Part shown: positions 39,601 to 51,600 of the stretch, one piece after another
Layout of the letters: the number at the start of each line of letters is the position of its first letter
Position numbering within the stretch: position 1 is the stretch's first letter
Assembly: GCA_032622095.1 (NCBI GenBank)
Contig: CP136065.1
Coordinates: 114,431,195-114,495,194, forward strand
DNA from: Siphonodentalium dalli
Taxonomy: Eukaryota; Mollusca; Scaphopoda; Gadilida; Siphonodentaliidae
Reading direction: 5' to 3'
Length of the DNA: 64,000 nt
Made by a program: the position numbers and the translations under genes
Notes under the pieces: generated by a model
The model's input: only the letters and a program-made list of their open reading frames with translations
What the model was told of the DNA's origin: nothing
Database searches by the model: none

Positions 39601-42600
39601 TGTTCATTTCTGTGAATGTTACATGTCCAGCTGACATTTCATATCTCTCCTTGTAATGGTCACATTTCCTATGTATGAAGTTGAGGTCAACAACATTTAT
39701 GTTATGCAGTTGTTTTTCAATGCATGTTCCAATTGGCTTAAGAATGTTAGAACAGGCTGAGATACCAGATTTTCAGTAATAGTCATGTAATAAATGGAGT
39801 AAAAAGTTTGATGACTTTACAATGCAGATTACACAATGTATTAATACATATCCCGATGTCCGTTACATAGTATTTAACTACATTGAAAACAACATCCATC
39901 ATTGAAATTTTGGCTGCACAACTAAATTTTATATAGAATTTTGAATGAAATTTGATACTGTAAAAAATCACTTCCAAGTAGTTGCTTTAGACTCAGAATT
40001 AGCATAGTAAATATTTTATACCAAAGTATTGTGTTGACAAAGATAACCAGCAAATTTTAGAAACCAAACAGGATCGACTAAAGATCAAAATGACAGATAG
40101 ACAGAAACAGCATGGTATTAAGTGTGCTTGTTTTAACCCTTTCATGATGGGAGTGCGCTGGTGCAGCATTAAATATCATGTGCAAGTGCACTATCTCCCT
40201 ATGGAGACTCACATACATAAGAGAATGCATAGGGTTTTCGCAAAATTTCAGGAAGCTCCAGTCATGAAAGGGTTAAATGATTTAATATGACTCAATACTA
40301 ATAGATTTATATAATACCATTCATAGTAACACTAACCTCCATGAAGTCGATAAGAACTCCACTGAGAACTCCTTGGTATCGCTTTGGCAATCTCTGTGGA
40401 ACGGACACAGCAGGGAACTAAAACATGGACATAAACAATAAGAAAACTCTATAGTAAATCTTTAACACTCAATTTTTAGCTACAATCTAACAACAGTGCC
40501 TGTGTCATTACATTTGACAATACAAACTAAAGAACCATATCTTTATTCTTGAATATATTTTCAACATTCAGACAGAGTACATATGAATTCTACCCCTCAT
40601 GTTTTTTGCTGGGGCGTGGCTGCATGGTTGCCTGTTAGTTAGTTTATTTGTAAATTGTTATTATTAAATACGTTGAAAAAGAAAAAGAAAAAGAAAAAGG
40701 GCTGCAACTCATGAAAAAATAATTGGGACAAAACCCATATTTGAAATTGACCTGCAATTTTGGCTGAGAAACACACATATCAACTTTGGTTCAGAAAAAA
40801 TAATCCAAACTGGAGTTATCGGTCAGAAACCGAAATGTTATGAAATCAGGAAAATTCTAAGTCGAAAAAGGGCTATAACTCATGTAAAAATAATTGGACA
40901 GAACCCATATGGAAATTTAAAAATGTTATCGTACGAATGGATGACCAGACGAATGAACTGACAGACAGACTATTTACATAATATGCCTGTTATTTTTCAA
41001 GAGGGCTTATAGTAATTATATATTTTATTAATTTGTAGTCACCTTCAGCCCAGAGAATCTTGGGTTATTATAGAACAGCATCATTTGCTCTTCTGGCAGA
41101 GCCCCTAAGACTTTCTGTATAACATAGAGCTGGTCAATCTCACTTTCTCCTGGAAACAGAGGCTGACCATCAGACAGCTCACCCATTATGCAGCCAATAG
41201 CCCAAACATCAACAGTTTTACCATAAGGTGCACTGAAAATTGAAAAAAAAAGTTTCATCTGAAAACCAAATGTTTGTTCTGTTGTACAAGATATTAAAAT
41301 GCAATAATTATGTTTCTAAACATTTACGACAGGGACCTCAAAGACATTCATAATCCGTTAAGTTATATTTTAGTAGATTATAGAACAGTTATTCTGTTTG
41401 CAGTAATTACATTTACATCATGATGGTCATTAACCCTTTCTATACTAAATGGGTTATCCCATTCAGTTATAAAAGTATATATCTGAAGGGTCTATTATTC
41501 ATTTGGAGGTACGTGTGGTAATAAAAGCAGACAACAGACAAACAAAAAGATGTAGATGGATTTCTATTAATTGGTGGGAAATGTTGAGATAATAAATTCA
41601 ACAAACAAGCCAGGGAACTACTCATCAATGATTAGTTTAGTATAGAAAGGGTTAATAATACTTCAGGAATGATTAAAAACTGAAACAACCATCACATACA
41701 AGTCTTTCACCAAATTATTTATGTCAGTTCTGATCTCACACAGTTCAATGCTGCAGGAATTTAAATACGAGTAAGGCACATGGATTTCATGAATGATTCA
41801 GCCCTCGTTAGGCCAAACATCCAATTTTAGCAAAGAGCAAATCTGATTCCTAGTTCCACAAAGAAACCTTTACAACAAGTTTTAAACTATCTGATCTAGC
41901 AGTTCTGGAAGGATACGCAGATGGACAGAGAACAGGTGGGAAGTGACAGGTATGCATGGTCAAACAAACACTTAACTGGGATAATCAGCTACAAATAAAG
42001 ATTAGAGATTATATGTATAACTAACCCTAGCAATAACTCAGGAGATCGGTACCATCTTGTAGCCACGTAGTCAGTATATATGCCATTAACTCCATTGTTT
42101 ATACTTCGAGCAAAACCTGCAATATAAATTGAATATGTTAATTCATATCTTCAAACCTGTTTCAACAAGAGTTAGCTGTCGCATGGCATTTGCCCCCGAC
42201 CGTAGCAATTTGGATTAAGCATGGACGAAACTGCGGATATCCGAGGAGGTCTATATGACCATTCCAAAAGAAGTTCATACAGAAATGTTGACTAAAAACC
42301 ACAAAACAAGCGATCCGGAAACCCAAAAACAAGCAAAAATTCAAATTTTCTAAGTTGAAAAAAGGGCCATAACTCTGGCAAAAATCATCAGATCATACCC
42401 AAATTCGCACTTGACATGTATTTTCATATAACTGATCCACAAAAATACGGGATTTGCAATCGTACCACCAAATCTCACGCTATCATCTGGAAACCAAAAA
42501 AACAAGAGAAAAATTGAATTTTCTAAATAAAAAAAGGGCCATAACTCTAGTAAAAATGGGTGGACGAAACCCGCGCTATGCATGTAGCTGTTCCCTCATG

Positions 42601-45600
42601 CTGCTCTATCACCAAACAAATATCAGCTAAATCTGCCAAGCGGTTGCTGAACAATAATGCAAAATGTTTGTACGGATGGACAAAATTTAATTTTCTAAGT
42701 CAAAAAAGGGCCATAACTCTGGTGAAAATGGGTGGACGAAACCCGCGCTATGCATGTAGCTGTTCCCCCATGCTGCTCTATCACCATACCAAATATCAGC
42801 TAAATCTGCCCAGCGGTTGCTGAACAATAATGCAAAATGTTTGTACGGACAGACGAACGGACGACGGACGGACGAAGACGTCGACTATATACCCACCGAC
42901 TTCAAGTCGGGGGCATAATAACTATGATGTTGCACAATGCAGTCTTTTGGGAAAATGAAAGCCAGGGTTTCTGCCAGGGGTTGGGGGAAATGGTACCCCT
43001 ATATAGCCGTGCTGGGCAGAATCTCAGTCCATCAACAATTTGTGAATTTAGTAAATCAGTTGATAATTTAAGCCAAGTTCTGAATGTCTATGGTAATATA
43101 AGTAGATCAAGTCAAGAAATCATAATTATGTTTTATTTTCGACAATTTGAAGTGTTAATTTAAGGATGTTATCATTTGGAACGCATACACCATATAGGTA
43201 CCGTAAATTTTTTGATCAAACGTCAAGTAAAATTTGTGGGATAAACAAGTGTAGTAACCGCCACCCATAACGTTAGATAAAATTGTTAAAATTCCAAATT
43301 TATTTTGACGTCCGACTTCACTACATTCATGACAACATGTTATATCATGAAATATTCCTGATCATCAATCAATGGCGAACATCTGATCCTCATCGACATA
43401 ATTATTAATCAGAACTAATCAGAACAGTGAGTTAGCTAATAACATAATCGCAATATAACCAGGCAGAATCAAGCATCTGGCTTTTAGCGATATCTTTCAG
43501 AATAAGGCAATAATTGTGTTTAGTACTGAAAAGTTTATTTTCCTGCAAAATATTTCACTAATGATCAGTGTTAGCACGCAAATAAAACTATCTTCATTTA
43601 CTTAAACCCTGTTGATTTTATTTAGTGGCAGAGACACATGTGTTGTATGCATTAATCTGTGGATCGGGTAGGAGAATATGTCAGATGGGAAATTAGGTTA
43701 AGCGAAATGGTATTTAAAAGGGACCCCGCTGTCCCTATAGTGGAAATCCTGCTGTAATTCAACTTGGAAAGGGGATGATGTCATACATTAATAGTCAATG
43801 GAGCGAAAAGGAATGCGGAAAGTTGAATTGATTAAGTAATACAAGAGGTCAACCCAAAGAGCCATATGTTGTTGTTGATACCTGCAGCAGTGCAATTGGG
43901 CTACATTAGCCCTTTCTATACTAAACTCATTGACGAGTAGTTCCCTTAGAAAATGTTCAGAAATAAGTTCAACAAACGACCATATGAAGTTTGGTGACGA
44001 TCGGATGAGGGATGTGGCCTGTAGTGTGTGCCGAATGATTTAGTCATGCAAAGAGTAAAATGAAAGATGACTGCCATATTTTTTTCAACAAATTTCGGAA
44101 AAAAAAATTGATAGCTCCCATATAAAGGTCACCCTGAAGATCCATTCATGTAGTTTGTTGACAATCGGATGAGGGATATGGCCTGTAGGGTGTGCCAAAG
44201 GATTTAATCATGCAAAAATTCAGAAAAATTTGATGACTCCCATCCAGTGGTCACCCCAAAGATTCAATTGAAGTTTGGTGACGATCGAACGATAGAAGTC
44301 ATTTGTAGGGTGTGCCATAGGATTTAGTCATGCAAAGAGTAAAATCCATGATGGCTGCCGGCTGCCATGTTTTTCATCGATAAATTTTCAAATTTGATAG
44401 CTCCCATCTAGGTGATACTAGACATGCCTGTAAATTTTCAAAACAATTCTCCAACAAGGGCAATGCCAAGCATGGGCCAAAAGATGTAATAGTGGGGCAT
44501 TTCTCTCAGTTTAACCCCGGCAAAGGGCCATAACTCTGGAAAAAAAGTGCGGACAAAATCTTCACTATGAAGGACGGATGGACAAAGTTCTCCACTATAT
44601 ACCCCAGAATCCTCAATTCACAAATTTCAGAGTAAAACAAAGGCCGTAACTCTGGTAAAAATTAGTGGACGAAAACCATAGTATGTGGGTATCTTTTCCA
44701 CCAACCTGTGCTATCATCATGCCAAAGGACAACAAAATCTGATAATTAACACCCGAGTTACAAGCTGAAATGTTTTTTTGGACACAAAATTCATCAATTT
44801 CCAAGTCAAACAAGGGCTGTAACTCTGGTAAAAATTAATGGATGAAACCCATATTATGGGGATATCCTTTCCCCCAACCTGTGCTATCACCATACTAAAG
44901 GACAATGAAATCCAATAATAAAGACATCCACAGCATAATGTTTGCTATGGACGCGTTGACACGTTTTACACTAAGTCCAGCAAACGGCCATAACTCCTGA
45001 AAAAATGAAAGGCCATCCGGCCACAGTGTCCCCCGAAATTGACAGGATTCTAAGTCGAAAAAGGGCCATAACTCTAGCAAAAATGGGCGGATTGTACCCA
45101 TATTAGAACTTGACCTGTATTTCGAGCTGATAAACGTACATTCCAATTTGGTTCAGATATGATCACACAAACTGAAGTTATCATCAGGAAACCAGAAATT
45201 GACAGGATTTCAAGTTGAATAAAAGGTCAGTAGACCTCATGTCGGCCTCTAAGTGTCGGCTTGATACGACCGTTGTTTGCGCATAAAATCCTGTCTTTAG
45301 TGCTAGTAAACCTACATACCAAATTTAATTTCATTCAGTACACATTTACTAAAGTTATCATCCGTAAACCTCAAATTGGCAAAAATTCTAAGTCAAAAAG
45401 GGATTCGAAAATAATATATTCGAACTTGGCCTGTATCTTTAGCTGTGAAATACACATACCAACTTTGGTTCAGATCAAATAATCCAAACTGGAGTTATAG
45501 GTCGGAAACCAAAAATGTTAACAGACGGTAAAATTCTAAGTCGAAAAAAGGGCATAACTCTGGTGAAAATTGGCGGACGGAACCAGAATTCGAACTTGAC

Positions 45601-48600
45601 CTGTCTTTCCTGCTAGTAAACCCACATACCAAATTTAATTTAATTTGGTTGACTCTAACTAAAGTTATCATCCGGAAACCTCGGACGCACGGACGGACGC
45701 ACGGCTCGACGCACGGACGGATGGACGGACGTGCTGATTATAATAGTCCTCCGAACCCGTTGGGTCGGCGGACAAAAAAGGCCACAACTCTCGCAAAAAT
45801 AGACGAAGCAAAACCATATTCGAATCCATATTGACCTGTATATAGGGCTGATTAACTCACATACCAAATTTGGTTCAGATGTGATCACACAAACTGAAGT
45901 TATCATCCGGAAACCAGAAAATTACAAGATTCTAAGTAAAAAAAGGGCCATAACTCTCACAAAAATGGGCGGAGCAAACCCATATTCGAACTTGTCCTGT
46001 ATTTTGGTCTGATAAACTCACCTATGAAATTTGCTTTTGATCTAACAACCGAAACTAAAGTTATCATCCGGAAACCATTTCCGGACGGACGGACGGACGG
46101 CTCGACGGACACCGGCTATTTTAATAGTCCCCCGAATTTTTTTTTTTCGGGGGACAAAAATGCAGTTTGACTGGAACTGTAGGTTGATCTCTGAACAATA
46201 TTTTTTCTGTTTGGAAGCATGCATGGTTCCACTCATCGATTCCAAACCTCTCCTTTGGATCCTTTTTCAAAACATTCTGCAGAAAGAATGATGTCAAATA
46301 ATGATTTCAGTACCCAGTAATGCACTCGTGAAACATATGCCATCAGTTTGTAATGAGTGTGATGACATTACCATGAGAGTTATTCTTCTGCAATCTTATT
46401 ATGAGTGTCACAAATTATCAACAAGTAACATATGTGTTCATTTCTGTGAATGTTACATGTCCAGCTGACATTTCATATCTCTCCTTGTGATGGTCACATT
46501 TCCTATGTCTGAAGATGAGGTCAACAACATTTATGTTATGCAGTTGTTTTTCAATGCATGTTCCAATTGGCTTAAGAATGTTAGAACAGGCTGAGATACC
46601 AGATTTTCAGTAATAGTCATGTAATAAATGGAGTAAAAAGTTTGATGACTTTACAATGCAGATTACACAATGTATTAATACATCTCCCGATGTCCGTTAC
46701 ATAGTATTTAACTACATTGAAAACAACATCCATCATTGAAATTTTGGCTGCACAACTAAATTTTATATAGAATTTTTAATGAAATTTGATACTGTAAAAA
46801 ATCACTTCCAAGTAGTTGCTTTAGACTCAGAATTAGCATAGTAAATATTTTATACCAAATATTGTGTTGACAAACATAACCAGCAAATTTTAGAAACCAA
46901 ACAGGATCGACTAAAGATCAAAATGACAGATAGACAGAAACAGCATGGTATTAAGTGTGCTTGTTTTAACCCTTTCATGATGGGAGTGCGCTGGTGCAGC
47001 ATTAAATATCATGTGCAAAACCTGCAATGTGTGGAGATCCTTTCCACAATGCTGGCATACCAAAGTACATCCAAATTGGACTATCGAAACTTGAGCTGTG
47101 TTGCAAAATATTCATAAGGACGGATGGAGGTCTCAACTATATACCCCCAAATCCTTCTTTGAAGGGTCGGGGCATAATAAAAGCTGGCTGCAGGGTACGC
47201 CAATGGATTAAAAGTTTAATTCCAAGATGGCTGCTGGTGGCCGTGTTTTTTTTAATGAATTTCGGAAAAAAATTGATGGCTCACTTCTAGTGGTCACCCG
47301 AAGATCCATATGAAGTCTGGTGACGATCAGATGAGAGTAGTGACCTGTAGGGTGTGCTAAAGGAAATATTTGACAGATGCATGGACGGACACCAACCCAT
47401 GAAAATAGAATAAACTTGACTTTGTCAAGTTGAGCTAAAAAATGACTGAAAAATGTAGGAATAGAATCTAGGACGAAGTTGCGTCTACAGATGTAGGGAC
47501 AGACGGACAAGCTGATTCCTATATACCCCCATAACTCTTTACAGGGGGTATAATGAAGTGGGTGTAATTATTATAAAATAACATACCAAAGTCACATAGC
47601 TTCAAGATACCATCTTTTCCTATGAGCAGATTTTCTGGCTTTATATCTGAGGACAGAAAGCATCAAGAATGATTATATTAGATGAATCATAATGCAATTA
47701 AACTAAAAGTGCATGGTAAAACTATTTGCAGACTATAATTTCAATATGCCTGGTGTGAACAAGACAGTGAGACAGCTATATTTTTGGGGGAAAATAAGGT
47801 TAATTGCAAAACATTTTTCACAGATTCAATTTAATAATTGACAGCAAAATATGAAAGGCACCATCTAATAGTATGTATAATATGTGACAATACTAGGGCG
47901 CTGCAAATACCACTTTTTCACTTGAATTGAATTTTCAAATCGAAAACCCGTTCAGAAATTTGAAATCGAATCAAATATTGAATTGAATATTTCATAGTCT
48001 TGGACTTTACTACTGGATAGATTTTCCTGTTTATGTTGCAGTAACTAAACTATCGCGGCTGTTTCCGTAATCGGTGAATGAATTGAGGATATTATTTCAC
48101 CAAATAGGCTAAATATATTGCAAAAATGTTGTAGAAAACTTAAATTTTCACATATCTTAGTTCGGTAGCCTGTCATGAGGTAGCTTGGTGTACACATTCA
48201 GACTAGTCATAAGGCAGTTTAGACAAAACTAAACTAAAGAATGACATCACAATATGGAATTCCCTCATGGGCTGTAGGCCTAATGTTCAACTGAGTCTCA
48301 AAGTTTCGTTCTGATTGACGGATTGTGTACTTTTTCTCAAATCGCTAAATAGAAGTTTATTAGTAATAATCGCTGTGACGGTGATAGATGGATGTTGGAC
48401 AGCAACTTTTAAGAAAATAGCTACACTTTATCTACTATTTATATCTGACATTAGTTGTGTGGCTGTTAAAAGATTACCAACATACTACATCATTTTTGTG
48501 TTGAGAAGATAGATGTATTTGAAATAACTATTCGTTGTTTAACCCTTTGAGTGCCAGGTCCGATTTTTGTATCAACCCATATACCCTGTGCCAATGCATT

Positions 48601-51600
48601 CTCTTATATATATAAGAGAATGCATTGGCCTAACAATTTTTCATCATTTGTTATTATTTTTTACAATTTTCTACAATTTTAATAATTTTTTCTTATATTC
48701 TTTAACAGACTTATTTTGTAGGTTTAGTGTCAGGGAATCTTATGTTTTTCATGGGCATCAAAATTATTACTATGAATGCTTGGTGATAGTTTTGAGTTAT
48801 AACATGCCCCTAAGGTTTTATCCAGTTTGTTTTTAAACTCGCTATAGCATGCTTAAGCATACCCAAAAGAAATTCAACCCAAAAAAATCTTTAAAAAAAA
48901 AATATATATATATATATATATTTTTAATTTTTTAATTTTTTTAGGGCCGATTTTACAAACCGTAAATTGGGGCCGATGAAATCGGCACCTGGCACTCAAA
49001 GGGTTAAAAGTCGAATTGTATATGAATAAAATATCTAGGTCGAATCAAATAACAAGACAGATATTGAATACTCGCATGGCTCTAGACAATACCAATGCAA
49101 AACAACACATTTTGAATGCTGTGTGGAAGTTATGAACAGATTATAAATTATAGTTCAGCTTCGATCATTAAACTTGCTACAGTAAAACCTCTCTAAACGG
49201 AACACCCTTCGGACCAGCCCTTCTGTTTGGTTTAGAACACCCTTCGGACCAGCCCTTCTGTTTGGTTTAGAACACCCTTCGGACCAGCCCTTCTGTTTGG
49301 TTTAGAACACCCTTCGGACCAGCCCTTGTTTGGTTTAGAACACCCTTCGGACCAGCCCTTCTGTTTGGTTTAGAACACCCTTCGGACCAGCCCTTCTGTT
49401 TGGTTTAGAACACCCTTCGGACCAGCCCTTCTGTTTGGTTTAGAAAACCCTTCGGACCAGCCCTTCTGTTTGGTTTAGAACACCCTTCGGACCAGCCCTT
49501 CTGTTTGGTTTAGAACACCCTTCGGACCAGCCCTTCTGTTTGGTTTAGAACACCCTTCGGACCAGCCCTTCTGTTTGGTTTAGAACACCCTTCGGACCAG
49601 CCCTTCTGTTTGGTTTAGAACACCCTTCGGACCAGCCCTTCTGTTTGGTTTAGAACACCCTTCGGACCAGCCCTTCTGTTTGGTTTAGAACACCCTTCGG
49701 ACCAGCCCTTCTGTTTGGTTTAGAGAGGTGTTCGGTTCTAAACGGAACACCCTTCGGACCAGCCCTTCTGTTTGGTTTAGAGAGGTGTTCGGTTCTAAAC
49801 GGAACACCCTTCGGACCAGCCCTTCTGTTTGGTTTAGAGAGGTGTTCGGTTCTAAACGGAACACCCTTCGGACCAGCCTTTCTGTTTGGTTTAGAACACC
49901 CTTCGGACCAGCCCTTCTGTTTGGTTTAGAACACCCTTCGGACCAGCCCTTCTGTTTGGTTTAGAACACCCTTCGGACCAGCCCTTCTGTTTGGTTTAGA
50001 ACACCCTTCGGACCAGCCCTTCTGTTTGGTTTAGAACACCCTTCGGACCAGCCCTTCTGTTTGGTTTAGAACACCCTTCGGACCAGCCCTTCTGTTTGGG
50101 TTAGAACACCCTTCGGACCAGCCCTTCTGTTTGTTTTAGAACACCCTTCGGACCAGCCCTTCTGTTTGGTTTAGAACACCCTTCGGACCAGCCCTTCTGT
50201 TTGGTTTAGAACACCCTTCGGACCAGCCCTTCTGTTTGGTTTAGAACACCCTTCGGACCAGCCCTTCTGTTTGGTTTAGAACACCCTTCGGACCAGCCCT
50301 TCTGTTTGGTTTAGAACACCCTTCGGACCAGCCCTTCTGTTTGGTTTAGAACACCCTTCGGACCAGCCCTTCTGTTTGGTTTAGAACACCCTTCGGACCA
50401 GCCCTTCTGTTTGGTTTAGAACACCCTTCGGACCAGCCCTTCTGTTTGGTTTAGAACACCCTTCGGACCAGCCCTTCTGTTTGGTTTAGAACACCCTTCG
50501 GACCAGCCCTTCTGTTTGGTTTAGAACACCCTTCGGACCAGCCCTTCTGTTTGGTTTAGAACACCCTTCGGACCAGCCCTTCTGTTTTGTTTAGAACACC
50601 CTTCGGACCAGCCCTTCTGTTTGGTTTAGAACACCCTTCGGACCAGCCCTTCTGTTTGGTTTAGAACACCCTTCGGACCAGCCCTTCTGTTTGGTTTAGA
50701 GAGGTGTTCGGTTCTAAACGGAACACCCTTCGGACCAGCCCTTCTGTTTGGTTTAGAGAGGTGTTCGGTTCTAAACGGAACACCCTTCGGACCAGCCCTT
50801 CTGTTTGGTTTAGAGAGGTGTTCGGTTCTAAACGGAACATCCTTCGGACCAGCCCTTCTGTTTGGTTTAGAGAGGTGTTCGGTTCTAAACGGAACATCCT
50901 TCGGACCAGCCCTTCTGTTTGGTTTAGAACACCCTTCGGACCAGCCCTTCTGTTTGGTTTAGAACACCCTTCGGACCAGCCCTTCTGTTTGGTTTAGAGA
51001 GGTGTTCGGTTCTAAACGGAACACCCTTCGGACCAGCCCTTCTGTTTGGTTTAGAGAGGTGTTCGGTTCTAAACGGAACACCCTTCGGACCAGCCCTTCT
51101 GTTTGGTTTAGAGAGGTGTTCGGTTCTAAACGGAACACCCTTCGGACCAGCCTTTCTGTTTGGTTTAGAACACCCTTCGGACCAGCCCTTCTGTTTGGTT
51201 TAGAACACCCTTCGGACCAGCCCTTCTGTTTGGTTTAGAACACCCTTCGGACCAGCCCTTCTGTTTGGTTTAGAACACCCTTCGGACCAGCCCTTCTGTT
51301 TGGTTTAGAACACCCTTCGGACCAGCCCTTCTGTTTGGTTTAGAACACCCTTCGGACCAGCCCTTCTGTTTGGTTTAGAACACCCTTCGGACCAGCCCTT
51401 CTGTTTGGTTTAGAACACCCTTCGGACCAGCCCTTCTGTTTGGTTTAGAACACCCTTCGGACCAGCCCTTCTGTTTGGGTTAGAACACCCTTCGGACCAG
51501 CCCTTCTGTTTGTTTTAGAACACCCTTCGGACCAGCCCTTCTGTTTGGTTTAGAACACCCTTCGGACCAGCCCTTCTGTTTGGTTTAGAACACCCTTCGG

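Noticed and set aside
46165-46276. Second functional copy of CDKL5 exon 7
   Set aside because: It lacks the donor and the last part of the exon, has a 3-bp deletion, and is out of phase with the preceding exon.
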